DNA of 64,000 nt from Chryseobacterium vaccae (GTDB taxonomy: Bacteria; Bacteroidota; Bacteroidia; Flavobacteriales; Weeksellaceae). Below the pieces are notes generated by a model. The model was not told where the DNA came from. It ran no database searches and worked only from the letters and a program-made list of their open reading frames with translations. This document shows positions 33,015-42,802 of this stretch, piece after piece. The stretch covers positions 2,480,001-2,544,000 of the forward strand of contig NZ_VSWH01000001.1 in NCBI RefSeq assembly GCF_009602705.1, written 5' to 3'. Each line of letters opens with the position of its first letter. Position 1 is the first letter of the stretch. Made by a program: the position numbers and the translations under genes.

Positions 33015-34100
33015 TTAAGGATTAAAAATGTCTTTAAAAGGATTAGACTGTAAAGTTTCTTTCCAGTTTTTCTGCTCGAAAATAATTTTACTGCCATTTA
33101 TTTTAACAGGAGTAAAAATAATAATGGTCGCCAGAATTGCAATGCAGGCCAGTGTAGTAAGCGCTCTTAGCTTTAAAGGTCTCCATTTATTGGCGAAATT
33201 AACAATGTCTAAAGGAGCAATTCCAAAAACTTTTCTGCCTTCATCAAAACGGAAAACAGAGTGTGAATCTTCATAAAAAACCTGCCCGATTAAAAGAAAA
33301 ACTGTTTTTTCATCAATGATAAATTCCTGATACCGTCTGTTTCCGGTTTCCCGCGAATGGGCAGGTAAAAAACTGATCCATTCCAATTGATCGGGAATAA
33401 CTTCTATCCTACCCGTTTCATCTTCCATATAAAATCTTTTGATCTTAGTTTCCCTTGAAATTTCGTGGTATGATGTAGAAGTTCTGCCATCATCGTCCCG
33501 CGTTGTGCGGATTTCGTCAACAGTATAAATATAGCCTACACATGAAGTGTCTGTATCCGGCGAGATAACCGGTTCAATAGCCTTTGCCTTCCCAGAAATC
33601 TCAGCAAGACCCATTGCTGCACTTTTTAGAGTGGAAGTTGGCAGAGTTCTCTGATAAAAATAAAAACGGTTCTTATTGTTGGGAAGAATAGAGCTTAAAA
33701 TAATCAGAAAGAAAATAAAAAGGACAAAATAAACTCCGAAATAAAAAAAAGCAAGATAAGACAAAAGGATCAGAAAGCCACCGCCGACAATTTTCCATAC
33801 AGGCTTATTCTTTCTTCTCTGTTCCCTGAAAGATTCGATGCCGGATTGAACGCCATGTGTAATCATTCCAATAATACCCAATACAAAAACAGAGAGAAAT
33901 AGCCCGATAAATACAATTCCGGATTCTTTTTGGAAGAATAGAAATGCAACTCCTAAAATTGCAGGATCGATGAGAAACATAATCCATGACGGTCTCAGTT
34001 TTACATTAAAAATTCCCGATAAAATAAAAGTATGAAATAATGCAATCCCTAAACTAAACAGGAGCAGAAAAGGGAAAATTTCAGCAGGTATTTCAAACAT
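33015..34100 (-). CDS. membrane protein with a GIDE-like (MULAN/BAM) domain
   Basis: 361 residues. Three or four helices occupy about 1-130. The soluble part (about 150-300) contains SAAMGLAEISGKAKAIEPVI, TSCVGYIYTVDEI, FYMEDETGRIEVIPDQLEW and RYQEFIIDEKTVFLLIGQV, the order of the GIDE domain found in the mitochondrial E3 ligase MULAN and in bacterial membrane proteins. There is no RING finger. A last helix lies near 320-340. First gene of the four-gene operon with LemA. The domain call is by motif, not by search. Confidence 0.65.
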   Translation of the reverse strand: MFEIPAEIFPFLLLFSLGIALFHTFILSGIFNVKLRPSWIMFLIDPAILGVAFLFFQKESGIVFIGLFLSVFVLGIIGMITHGVQSGIESFREQRRKNKPVWKIVGGGFLILLSYLAFFYFGVYFVLFIFFLIILSSILPNNKNRFYFYQRTLPTSTLKSAAMGLAEISGKAKAIEPVISPDTDTSCVGYIYTVDEIRTTRDDDGRTSTSYHEISRETKIKRFYMEDETGRIEVIPDQLEWISFLPAHSRETGNRRYQEFIIDEKTVFLLIGQVFYEDSHSVFRFDEGRKVFGIAPLDIVNFANKWRPLKLRALTTLACIAILATIIIFTPVKINGSKIIFEQKNWKETLQSNPFKDIFNP

Positions 34101-34470
34101 GATCTGATGTTTTCACCAAATATAATGAACTCTTTTAAATCAAAGAAAAATTGAACATTAAAAGGTAGAAAAGTTTTAGAGGTTGTTTAAGTTTTTGCCA
34201 CTGATGCACGAATGATTTTATTCATGTATTAGTGGCAATGATTTTTTAAACTACAAAAGTCTTTTACACTTTAGCCTCAATAGATCTAAAGCTTTATGCA
34301 TAAAAAGGACTCATTAGTTTTTAGAAATCGCCGATTTCTATTAATCACAGAAGAAAAAATCTGTTCAATCTGCTGTATCAATGAGAGATTAAAAAAAATA
34401 TCGGAGATAAAGTTTCTTAAAATATACATTTGTAAAATACCAGGTTCTCCAACATTCTAACCCCTTACAA
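34101..34470. repeat. gene-free stretch with inverted and dispersed short repeats
   Basis: Between the GIDE-like gene and htpG. GCCACTGATGCACGAAT (34199-34215) and ATTCATGTATTAGTGGC (34222-34238) are inverted copies with three mismatches. AATCTGTTCAATCTGCTG (near 34359-34377) belongs to the GCAGATT-type repeats also seen at 29341-29357. No open frame with coding character was found. Confidence 0.5.
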
Positions 34471-34471
34471 C

Positions 34472-34502
34472 AAAAAAAAGACTGCTTCAAATGAAACAGT
34501 CT
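34472..34502 (-). terminator. htpG terminator
   Basis: On the minus strand AGACTGTTTCATTTGAAGCAGTCT, an imperfect 10-bp hairpin, is followed by eight T residues directly after the htpG stop. Confidence 0.8.
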
Positions 34503-34510
34503 CTTGTGTA

Positions 34511-36406
34511 TTATTTTTCAAGTTGCTTATAGCTTCTCTGTATAAAATCTGTCAGTTCTTTTCCTTTCAGTAAGTTTTGTGATAGTTTGGCGAGATCCAG
34601 AGCATATTTGATCAGGTTTTCCTTTTCTTCAGCATTTTCCGTTTTTAAGATCTGACCGGATAGCTCACTGTTGGAATTCACCACCAGGTTATACATTTCC
34701 GGGAAACCACCCATTCCAAACATACCGCCTCCGCCTGTTGCCTGCATATCTTTCATTCTTCTCATGAATTCCGGCTGGGTGATGGTGAAAGGAGCATCAG
34801 TACTGTCAAGGTCTTCAAGCTGAACCGTGAATTTAGTATCTTTTACCGCTTCTTCAATATTGGTTTTTAAAGTTTCCTTTTCAGTTTCGTTTAGTTTAGA
34901 AATAACCGGTTCATCTTTTTTGATCAGGTTATTGATGTGGTCCGCATCCACTCTGGCAAAAGAAATTTTCTCTTTTGAGGTTTCCAGCTTCTGAATCACG
35001 TGAGGAATGATTGGAGAGTCCAGGAGAAGAACCTCATAGCCTTTATCTTTAGCAGATTGAATGTAGCTGTGCTGTTCGTCTGCATTGGTTGCATAAAGGA
35101 TCACCAGCTTATCGTCTTTATCAGTCTGTGAAGGTTTGATCTTTTCAACCAACTCATCCCACAGGAAGTATTTTCCGTCTGTTGTAGGATATAATGTGAA
35201 CTTATCTGCTTTCTCAGAGAATTTTTCTTCTGTAATGATCCCGTATTCGATAACGATTTTAATGTCATTCCATTTTTTCTCGTAATCTTCACGGTTTTCG
35301 TTGATCAGGGAAGCCATCTTATCAGCTACTTTTTTGGTGATGTAAGAAGAAATCTTTTTTACAGCACCGTCTGCCTGCAGGTAAGAACGGGAAACATTCA
35401 GCGGAATATCCGGAGAATCAATTACCCCTCTAAGAAGCATTAGGAAATCAGGAACAATCCCTTTTACTTCATCTGTTACGAAGACCTGATTTTGATATAA
35501 TTGAATTTTATCTTTATCAATATTTAAATTATTGCTCAGTTTCGGGAAAAACAGAATTCCGGTAAGGTTGAAAGGATAATCAACATTCAGGTGAATATTG
35601 AATAAAGGTTCTTCAAACTGCATCGGATACAGCTCGTGATAGAACTTCATGTAATCCTCATTATTCAGTTCGCTTGGAGCAATTGTCCATGCCGGCACCG
35701 GATTGTTGATGATGTTGTCTACTTCTTCTGTTTCTGCCACGGCATCTTCAGGAGCATCCTCTGGTAATGGCAGCGTATGTGTTTTTGTTCCGAATTTAAT
35801 AGGAACAGGCATAAATTTATTATACTTCAGTAACAGTTCACGGATTTTTCCTTCTTCCAGAAACTCTACAGAATCTTCTGCAATGTGAAGAATAATTTCC
35901 GTTCCTCTGTCTGTTTTATCCGTTGTTTCTTCAAGGGTAAATTCAGGGCTTCCGTCGCAAATCCATCTTACAGCAGGTTCATCTTTGTAAGATTTGGTAA
36001 GGATTTCCACTTTTTCAGCCACCATAAATGCAGAGTAGAATCCAAGTCCGAAATGTCCGATGATGCCTGAATCTTTCGCGGTATCTTTATATTTTTCCAA
36101 AAACTCTTCCGCTCCGGAAAAAGCCACCTGATTGATATATTTTTCAACCTCTTCTCCGGTCATCCCGATTCCCTGGTCGATGATGCGTACCGTTTTCTGG
36201 TCCTTATCGATCTTTACTTCAATTTTCGGATTTCCATATTCTACTTTAACTTCCCCGATACCTGTCAGGTGCTTTAATTTCAATGTAGCATCCGTTGCAT
36301 TGGAGATCAGCTCTCTTAAGAATATTTCGTGGTCACTGTAAAGAAATTTTTTGATAAGCGGGAAAATATTTTCCACAGATACATTAATATTTCCTTTAGT
36401 CATCAT
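34511..36406 (-). CDS. htpG: chaperone HtpG (Hsp90)
   Basis: 631 residues. The GHKL ATPase domain shows ELISNATDATLKLK, RIIDQGIGMTGEEV and GHFGLGFYSAFMVAEKV; the middle domain contains FLPKLSNNLNI and NVSRSYLQ. HtpG is an ATP-driven dimeric cytosolic chaperone. The start may be Met1 or Met2 (MMTKGN). The usual C-terminal MEEVD is absent, as in bacteria. Upstream on the coding strand are two direct TGTCA repeats spaced by 3 bases (36464-36476), a possible heat-stress element. Confidence 0.95.
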   Translation of the reverse strand: MMTKGNINVSVENIFPLIKKFLYSDHEIFLRELISNATDATLKLKHLTGIGEVKVEYGNPKIEVKIDKDQKTVRIIDQGIGMTGEEVEKYINQVAFSGAEEFLEKYKDTAKDSGIIGHFGLGFYSAFMVAEKVEILTKSYKDEPAVRWICDGSPEFTLEETTDKTDRGTEIILHIAEDSVEFLEEGKIRELLLKYNKFMPVPIKFGTKTHTLPLPEDAPEDAVAETEEVDNIINNPVPAWTIAPSELNNEDYMKFYHELYPMQFEEPLFNIHLNVDYPFNLTGILFFPKLSNNLNIDKDKIQLYQNQVFVTDEVKGIVPDFLMLLRGVIDSPDIPLNVSRSYLQADGAVKKISSYITKKVADKMASLINENREDYEKKWNDIKIVIEYGIITEEKFSEKADKFTLYPTTDGKYFLWDELVEKIKPSQTDKDDKLVILYATNADEQHSYIQSAKDKGYEVLLLDSPIIPHVIQKLETSKEKISFARVDADHINNLIKKDEPVISKLNETEKETLKTNIEEAVKDTKFTVQLEDLDSTDAPFTITQPEFMRRMKDMQATGGGGMFGMGGFPEMYNLVVNSNSELSGQILKTENAEEKENLIKYALDLAKLSQNLLKGKELTDFIQRSYKQLEK

Positions 36407-36463
36407 ATTTTTTGATTTTTATTTTCTACATCTTTCTCAAAAAAAATACCACAAGGCAGAATG

Positions 36464-36476
36464 TGACAGAATGACA
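36464..36476 (-). promoter_or_regulatory. direct TGTCA repeats upstream of htpG
   Basis: On the minus strand TGTCATTCTGTCA gives two TGTCA units separated by 3 bases, 58 bases before the htpG start. The arrangement is suggestive of a stress-responsive site; no known regulator can be named from sequence. Confidence 0.35.
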
Positions 36477-36509
36477 TTTTTCAGCTTATCATGAAACCAA
36501 CGGAACATG

Positions 36510-36517
36510 TAGATTTG
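36510..36517 (+). promoter_or_regulatory. -7 promoter box of the S9 peptidase gene
   Basis: TAGATTTG fits TAnnTTTG, 42 bases before the ATG at 36560. No clear -33 TTG. Confidence 0.5.
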
Positions 36518-36559
36518 TCAAAGAAATAGCTTATTTTTAATCCTTAAAATTATTTAAAA

Positions 36560-39454
36560 ATGAAGTTGAAATGTACAGTTTTCATTCTGTTCATCATGAC
36601 CTGCTGGGCGTATGGACAGAAAAAAACCTTAGACCATTCTGTTTATGACAGCTGGCAAAATATGGGTGCGAGAAAAATCTCAAATGACGGAAAATGGATT
36701 GCTTATTCTGTAGATGTTCAGGAAGGAAACTCTAATCTTTTTTTATATTCGGTTAGAAATAAAGTTTCAAAGCAGTTTGCAAGAGCAGCCAAAGTGGATT
36801 TTACGAATGATTCCAGATTTGCTGTTTTTCAGATTCGTCCGTTGTATAAAGATATCAAAGCGGTAAAAGATAAAAAGCTTAAAAAAAATAAATTAACAAA
36901 AGATAGCCTTGCAATAGTTGATTTTTCAAGTGATAAAACGGAGAAAATCCCCAATGTAAAAAACTTCAAAATTCCTGAAAAATCCGGTTCTTATGTTGCC
37001 TATCTTCTGGAGGATGTCAAAGATAAATCTAATGATGTTTCTGGTAAAGAAGAGGAAGACGACAATAAAGAGGAAGATAAAAATGTAAAGCCATTGCAGC
37101 TGGTCGTTCGAAATCTTTTGAACGGAAAAAGTACAGCCTATGATAACGTTATCCGTTATGAATTCAGTAAAAATGGAACGCAGCTCGTTTTTGTGACTAA
37201 GAAACCGGAAGAAAAAGCCAGTAAGAACAAAAAAGAGGAAAAAGATTCAACAGATGAGAAATCTGTGGATAAGAAAGATACTGACAAATCAAAGCCAAAG
37301 AAATATGCACTTCAAACGGTACAGGTAATTGATCTGCAAAAGGAATCAGTGACTAAAATCTCAGAAATGGAAGGAGATTTTTCACAGTTGTCTTTTGATG
37401 AAAAAGGAAATCAGCTGGCGTTTGTAGGAACTTCTTCTGCACAGAATGATTTAGTGAAATCCTATCAGTTATATTACTTTAATTTTAAAGGAAATAAAAA
37501 GGAAACAGTAACCAATGAAAATGCCCATATGAAAAAGAATTGGGTCATTTCGGAAAACCGTCTGCCTATATTCAGCAAAAACGGGAAACAGCTGTATTTT
37601 GGGGTTGCTCCAAAACCAATTGCAAAAGATACTGCCATGATTGCGAATGATCATGCTGTTGTGGATATCTGGAATTACAGAGATGATTATCTGCAAACAG
37701 TACAGTTAAAGGAGTTGAAAGATGATCTGAAAAAATCTTATGCAGCAGTAATGCAGACAGAAAAACCGGATTTTTTCAGAAATATTGATGATGCAGATCT
37801 GGATACTTTACGATTGGTAAACGAAGGAAATGCTGAATATGCACTGGGAATTACCAGCTTGAATAACCGTATTGCTTCACAGTGGGAAGGCTCAACCAAG
37901 AAAACTTATTTCGTAATTGATCATAAAACAGGAGAAAGAACGGAAATCATCCGAAATCTGGACGGGTCGGTTGCCCTATCTCCGCTTGGAAAATTTATTG
38001 TGATTTTTGACAGTGAAAAAGGCAATTGGTTCAGTTATAATGTGAAAACCAAACAAACTCTGCCACTCACCAGCGGATTACCGGTTTCTTTCGTTGATGA
38101 GGAGTTTGATATGCCGGATTTTCCAAGTTCTTATGGTATCGCTTCCTGGACGGATAATGATGAATCTGTGATTATCAGAGATCGTTATGATCTTTGGGAG
38201 TTTTCCTTAAACGGTTCAAAAAAACCAAGAAATATCACCAATGGATTCGGACGTAAAAATAAAATAACATTTGATACATACGATCTGGATAAAGACATTA
38301 AAAGTTTAAACCGAAAGTCTTCTATCTATTTATCAGCATTTGACAATACATCCAAAGCGAACGGAATTTTTAAAACATCTGTTCAGTCGAACGCAGATCC
38401 TGTAAAAATTCAGATGGAAAATGTCTGGGGATATAGAAGCATTCAAAAAGCAAAAAATGCAGAAGAATATATTATCATAAAAGAATCCTACACTGATTCT
38501 CCGGATATTTTTGTCACAGCAAATTTCTCAGAACAGCAGAAACTGAGTAAAACCAATCCACAACAAAACCTTTATAATTGGGGTACAGACGAATTGGTAC
38601 GCTGGACAACACCAAAAGGAAATACATCCACAGGAATTTTATACAAACCGGAAGATTTCAATCCGGATAAAAAATATCCTATGATCGTCTATTTCTATGA
38701 GAAACTTTCAGATAATCTGAACCGTTATGTAGCACCCGCTCCAACACCTTCCCGATTAAATATTTCTTATTTTGTGAGCAACGGATATCTGGTTTTCACT
38801 CCTGATATTTCATACACAGACGGCTTACCGGGAGAATCGGCGATGGAATACATTAATTCCGGGGTTGAAAAGCTGAAGCAAAATTCGTGGGTGGATGGTG
38901 CTAAAATAGGAATTCAGGGACAAAGCTGGGGAGGTTACCAGGTAGCCTATCTTATTGCTCATACCAATATGTATGCCGCTGCCTGGAGTGGTGCTCCTGT
39001 TGTCAACATGACGTCCGCCTACGGAGGAATCCGGTGGTCTTCAGGAATGAACAGACAGTTTCAGTATGAAAAGTCACAGAGCAGATTAGGGAAAAATCTA
39101 TGGGAGGCACCGGAGCTCTATATTAAAAATTCACCGCTTTTTACCATTGATAAGGTGAAAACTCCGGTAGTTATTATGAGTAACGATAAAGATGGAGCTG
39201 TTCCATGGTATCAGGGAATTGAAATGTTTACCGCGTTACGCCGTCTCGGAAAACCGGTTTGGCTTCTGAATTATAATGGTGATGATCACAATCTGATAAA
39301 ACGCCAGAACAGAAAAGATATCCAAATCCGCGAACAGCAATTTTTTGATTATTATCTTAAAGGGGCTAAAGCTCCAATATGGATGACAAAAGGTATTCCA
39401 GCCACCCAAAAAGGAAAAGATTGGGGTTTTGATCTGACAGATGATAAGCCTTAA
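36560..39454 (+). CDS. secreted S9 family prolyl oligopeptidase-like peptidase
   Basis: 964 residues. Signal peptide MKLKCTVFILFIMTCWAYGQ. An N-terminal beta-propeller (about 30-680) is followed by the alpha/beta hydrolase domain (about 700-930). The triad is visible: Ser789 in GQSWGGY, Asp in SNDKDGAVPW, His in GDDHNLIKRQ. Two charged low-complexity insertions interrupt the propeller: about 158-180 (EEEDDNKEEDKN) and about 215-250 (rich in Lys, Glu, Asp and Ser). Probably a periplasmic aminopeptidase or dipeptidyl peptidase for peptide use. Confidence 0.9.
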   Translation: MKLKCTVFILFIMTCWAYGQKKTLDHSVYDSWQNMGARKISNDGKWIAYSVDVQEGNSNLFLYSVRNKVSKQFARAAKVDFTNDSRFAVFQIRPLYKDIKAVKDKKLKKNKLTKDSLAIVDFSSDKTEKIPNVKNFKIPEKSGSYVAYLLEDVKDKSNDVSGKEEEDDNKEEDKNVKPLQLVVRNLLNGKSTAYDNVIRYEFSKNGTQLVFVTKKPEEKASKNKKEEKDSTDEKSVDKKDTDKSKPKKYALQTVQVIDLQKESVTKISEMEGDFSQLSFDEKGNQLAFVGTSSAQNDLVKSYQLYYFNFKGNKKETVTNENAHMKKNWVISENRLPIFSKNGKQLYFGVAPKPIAKDTAMIANDHAVVDIWNYRDDYLQTVQLKELKDDLKKSYAAVMQTEKPDFFRNIDDADLDTLRLVNEGNAEYALGITSLNNRIASQWEGSTKKTYFVIDHKTGERTEIIRNLDGSVALSPLGKFIVIFDSEKGNWFSYNVKTKQTLPLTSGLPVSFVDEEFDMPDFPSSYGIASWTDNDESVIIRDRYDLWEFSLNGSKKPRNITNGFGRKNKITFDTYDLDKDIKSLNRKSSIYLSAFDNTSKANGIFKTSVQSNADPVKIQMENVWGYRSIQKAKNAEEYIIIKESYTDSPDIFVTANFSEQQKLSKTNPQQNLYNWGTDELVRWTTPKGNTSTGILYKPEDFNPDKKYPMIVYFYEKLSDNLNRYVAPAPTPSRLNISYFVSNGYLVFTPDISYTDGLPGESAMEYINSGVEKLKQNSWVDGAKIGIQGQSWGGYQVAYLIAHTNMYAAAWSGAPVVNMTSAYGGIRWSSGMNRQFQYEKSQSRLGKNLWEAPELYIKNSPLFTIDKVKTPVVIMSNDKDGAVPWYQGIEMFTALRRLGKPVWLLNYNGDDHNLIKRQNRKDIQIREQQFFDYYLKGAKAPIWMTKGIPATQKGKDWGFDLTDDKP

Positions 39455-39455
39455 T

Positions 39456-39500
39456 AAAAAAGAATCGGCGGAGCCCCTTGGGCTCCGCCGATTCTTTTTT
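39456..39500. terminator. very strong bidirectional terminator
   Basis: Perfect 21-bp inverted repeat (arms 39456-39476 and 39480-39500, core GAATCGGCGGAGCCC) with a 3-base loop, A6 on one side and T6 on the other, between the convergent S9 peptidase and recA genes. Confidence 0.92.
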
Positions 39501-39516
39501 AGATCTGTAAAAACAA

Positions 39517-40521
39517 CTACTTTTTAGCAGTTATTTCTTCTTTGACTTTATTTTCTAATTCCTCAGCAAGTTCAGGATTATCTCTTAAAACATCCTTCAC
39601 CGCATCACGTCCCTGTCCTAGTTTGGTTTCTTCGTAGCTGAACCATGAACCGCTCTTCTTCACGATTCCAAGATCTACTGCAGTATCAAGAATTTCTCCT
39701 GCTTTGGAAACTCCTTCTCCGTACATGATATCAAATTCGGCTTGTTTGAAAGGAGGCGCAACTTTATTTTTTACGATCTTCACTTTCACACGGCTTCCGA
39801 TAGCTTCGTCTCCCTGTTTGATAGGTGCACTTGCTTTTCTGATATCGATTCTTACAGAAGCATAGAATTTAAGAGCGTTACCTCCGGTTGTTGTTTCAGG
39901 GTTTCCGAACATAACACCGATTTTTTCTCTCAACTGGTTGATGAAGATCACTGTACATTTCGTTCTTGAAATGGTAGCCGTTAATTTTCTCAATGCCTGA
40001 GACATCAACCTTGCGTGAAGACCCATTTTAGAATCTCCCATTTCACCTTCAATTTCTGCTTTTGGAGTAAGAGCTGCTACAGAGTCGATAACGACAATAT
40101 CAATTGCTCCTGAACGGATCAGGTTATCTGCAATTTCTAAAGCCTGTTCTCCGTTGTCCGGCTGGGAAATGATCAGGTTTTCAAGATCGATACCCAGTTT
40201 CGCGGCGTATGTTCTGTCGAAAGCATGCTCGGCATCAATGAATGCGGCAATACCTCCGGCTTTCTGAGCTTCAGCAATAGCGTGAAGGGTTAAAGTGGTT
40301 TTACCTGAAGATTCAGGACCGTAAATTTCAATAATTCTTCCTCTCGGATAACCGCCAACGCCTAAAGCAATGTCCAGTCCTAAAGACCCCGAAGGAATTA
40401 CTTCTATGGTGTTGTCTACGGAACTATCTCCCAAAGTCATTACTGTTCCTTTTCCGTATGTTTTATCTAGCTTGTCAAGCACTAATGCCAGTGCTTTTTT
40501 CTTATCATCAATGTTACTCAT
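39517..40521 (-). CDS. recA: recombinase RecA
   Basis: 334 residues. Walker [11 protein letters not shown], the switch motif and Walker B region [25 protein letters not shown], loop L2 with [20 protein letters not shown], and a short C-terminal acidic tail are present. RecA forms filaments on ssDNA, promotes strand exchange and activates LexA or UmuD cleavage where these exist. No inverted-repeat SOS box was seen in the gap upstream. Monocistronic. Confidence 0.98.
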   Translation of the reverse strand: MSNIDDKKKALALVLDKLDKTYGKGTVMTLGDSSVDNTIEVIPSGSLGLDIALGVGGYPRGRIIEIYGPESSGKTTLTLHAIAEAQKAGGIAAFIDAEHAFDRTYAAKLGIDLENLIISQPDNGEQALEIADNLIRSGAIDIVVIDSVAALTPKAEIEGEMGDSKMGLHARLMSQALRKLTATISRTKCTVIFINQLREKIGVMFGNPETTTGGNALKFYASVRIDIRKASAPIKQGDEAIGSRVKVKIVKNKVAPPFKQAEFDIMYGEGVSKAGEILDTAVDLGIVKKSGSWFSYEETKLGQGRDAVKDVLRDNPELAEELENKVKEEITAKK

Positions 40522-40540
40522 CGTCTTTAAAATAATTTCT

Positions 40541-40548
40541 CAAAAATA
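40541..40548 (-). promoter_or_regulatory. -7 promoter box of recA
   Basis: TATTTTTG on the minus strand fits TAnnTTTG, 19 bases before the ATG at 40521. The only upstream TTG (40563-40565) is at 14 bases, shorter than usual. Confidence 0.5.
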
Positions 40549-40711
40549 CATAATTTAAATATCAAATGCTAATATTATTTAGGTTGAAAAATGGTTTTTA
40601 AAGTTAAAAAATAATAAAATTTACAGGATGATATTATGTATAACAAAAACGGCTTCAGAATATCTTCCTGAAATTTAAAAACACAGATATACATCTGATT
40701 TACAATTAATT

Positions 40712-41908
40712 TCAATGAAAATTCGAGTTCTTTGTAATGGCCAGATAATCTTCCAGGACTTTCATCTGGTCTTTATTTCCTTTGGCTATTCTGGCTTCCC
40801 GGCTTACAAGCTTATCATATATTTTATTGATAAATATCTTAGACCAGGGAAATAACTTCTTCCCCCAGACTTTAGGGATTTCCAGTCTTTTACATACTTC
40901 ATCATCCAGCAGAAACCATGTGCAGCAGATGTGAAGATATCTCAGATTTTCCCGTTCCAATTTATACTTTAATATAGGATTTTCCAGCGATTCATTTAAT
41001 AAAGAATGGGCCAGAAGAACAGAATCTTTATCGGAAGGAGGCTGTACAGAAGTCCAGAGATAGAAATATTCTGTTGCCTGCTTTTTATCGTCAGGAAGAA
41101 GATGTTCCGGAATTCCCAACAGGTATCCGGTATATTTCCAGAGATGGAAAATTCCCTGTTCTTCCTGTACGGAAAAAGTATTGCCTAATTTTTGAAGACT
41201 ATGCAGGAAAACAAGACTGAAACCAATATAAGTAGCCATCATATCCCATGAGTTAATAGGTTCACCCCAGTTTTCCGTATCCCAATCTTTATAGTGCTTT
41301 TTTATGGAAAGCCTTGCATACGAATGAATCAGACGGGTTTTTATAGCAAACTCATATCCTTTTGCATGAATTTCCAAAGCATTGTACCGTGTAGCATTCA
41401 CCCAAAAGTCCAGTGTTTCAGAGAGACGCTTAACGGCTCCCTTTTTCAGAGCTTCTGTAACAATCAGCGGTTTATTAAGATAAGCATAATCATACCCGCC
41501 GATCAGGCAGTAATCTCTCAGAGAAATAAGGGAATCCAGATTACTTCTCATGCAGAGTTCTGCGCCGGCTTTCAGGAGATCATGATCCAGCCATTCAGGA
41601 ATATGCTGTGTCTGGGCAAACAGTTTTTTTACACTTTCAGGAACTTCATCTGTTTCAGAAACCCCTTTTCGGATGTATTGTTCAATTTCTCTGGAAGCTT
41701 CATGGAATTTTTTAGTAAAATAGACCTCCTTCACCACCTCATCTCCCACTTCATCTACATGATAAAAGTTGGGTGAGAATTTATCGAAATCTTTAAAACT
41801 TACTTTTGCTCCGGAAAATTCAACAAGTTGTTTTCCGTTACCTCTTTCCCAGAAATCTTTGAAATGAGGAGCGTCTTTAAAACGGGGCTGTATGATCATT
41901 TGTTCCAT
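40712..41908 (-). CDS. oxygenase MpaB family protein (DUF2236)
   Basis: 398 residues, all-helical. The central segment AIKTRLIHSYARLSIKKH (about 180-200) carries the conserved Lys-Thr-Arg and His of the MpaB/rubber-oxygenase superfamily, where the histidine helps hold heme. SWDMMATYIGFSLVFL and WKYTGYLLGIPEHLLPDD follow. Members include Lcp, which cleaves polyisoprene, and MpaB, which acts on a farnesyl chain. There is no signal peptide here, so the substrate is probably intracellular. The substrate is unknown. Confidence 0.78.
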   Translation of the reverse strand: MEQMIIQPRFKDAPHFKDFWERGNGKQLVEFSGAKVSFKDFDKFSPNFYHVDEVGDEVVKEVYFTKKFHEASREIEQYIRKGVSETDEVPESVKKLFAQTQHIPEWLDHDLLKAGAELCMRSNLDSLISLRDYCLIGGYDYAYLNKPLIVTEALKKGAVKRLSETLDFWVNATRYNALEIHAKGYEFAIKTRLIHSYARLSIKKHYKDWDTENWGEPINSWDMMATYIGFSLVFLHSLQKLGNTFSVQEEQGIFHLWKYTGYLLGIPEHLLPDDKKQATEYFYLWTSVQPPSDKDSVLLAHSLLNESLENPILKYKLERENLRYLHICCTWFLLDDEVCKRLEIPKVWGKKLFPWSKIFINKIYDKLVSREARIAKGNKDQMKVLEDYLAITKNSNFH

Positions 41909-41989
41909 TACCGATTAAAAATACAAGTTTTACACCGAAATTCCTTTGTGAGATTTATCAGTCTGATGATCCGGGATTTTTGAAAAACA

Positions 41990-42766
41990 TCAGACAAGCC
42001 CTCTTTCAAAAGCTTTTTTAATCAATTCCTTACAGTTTCTGGAGGATGTTTTTCTTAAAATATTTTTACGGTGTGTGCGTACCGTGTGTTCAGACAGTAC
42101 AAGCATTTTTGCAATCTCCGGCCCGGAGTAGCCTTTTGCAATAAGTGAAAGAACTTCAGTCTCTCTCTGGGTAAGGTGTTCTTTAGACGCAGTGGATGAA
42201 AAATGATTCAGTTTAATCTGCTGGAAATCATTTCTTGGTCCTATACCTGAAATCAGAACAGTATATGGGTTTTCTTTGGTAATATGATGAATATTGGTAT
42301 GGATATTTATAGCTTGTACAGGCTGCCCCGATTCATCTTCCATGGTAATAATAGCCTGGTGATGAAACAACTCATAATTTCCTTCTGCTGTTTTCATACG
42401 GAAACAGTAGCTTGATTTCAGATAAAGCTGATGCTCAAAACCGATTTCAATTATTTTTTCAATAACAGTCTGCTCTGCTTTTAAAACAAAACCCATGTCA
42501 TCAGGATGGGTAAGATCAATAACCTCTTTTAAATTTTCAGGAAAAGAACTTAACCCATGAAGTTTCAGAATGTTTTTATGATGATGGGAAAGAGTACTGT
42601 TGGTTAAATTCAGAACATAGTAATAAAACTCACCAATGGCAAACATCTCACCAATAATACGTTCAACAGGAGGGATATTCAGAATTTCCCGATCCTTCCT
42701 TACCCCCGGATAGGTATTCCAGACCTCCACCAGAGGGTGATTTTGTTCTGAATTTTTCATGGACAT
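41990..42766 (-). CDS. LuxR-type regulator with PAS-like N-terminus, paralogue 1
   Basis: 258 residues. A PAS-like sensory region (about 25-170; EMFAIGEFYYYVLNL, FRMKTAEGNYELFHHQAI) precedes a GerE/LuxR helix-turn-helix LTQRETEVLSLIAKGYSGPEIAKML and HTVRTHRKNILRKT. There is no receiver domain and no phosphoacceptor Asp pattern, so it should respond to a ligand or internal state. It is closely similar along its length to the gene at 43118. A conserved motif lies about 37 bases upstream (42803-42828), also found upstream of the secreted pair at 44022. Confidence 0.88.
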   Translation of the reverse strand: MSMKNSEQNHPLVEVWNTYPGVRKDREILNIPPVERIIGEMFAIGEFYYYVLNLTNSTLSHHHKNILKLHGLSSFPENLKEVIDLTHPDDMGFVLKAEQTVIEKIIEIGFEHQLYLKSSYCFRMKTAEGNYELFHHQAIITMEDESGQPVQAINIHTNIHHITKENPYTVLISGIGPRNDFQQIKLNHFSSTASKEHLTQRETEVLSLIAKGYSGPEIAKMLVLSEHTVRTHRKNILRKTSSRNCKELIKKAFERGLV

Positions 42767-42802
42767 TTGTTTTTTAAGCTAAAATAAGTAAAATACTAAC
42801 AA

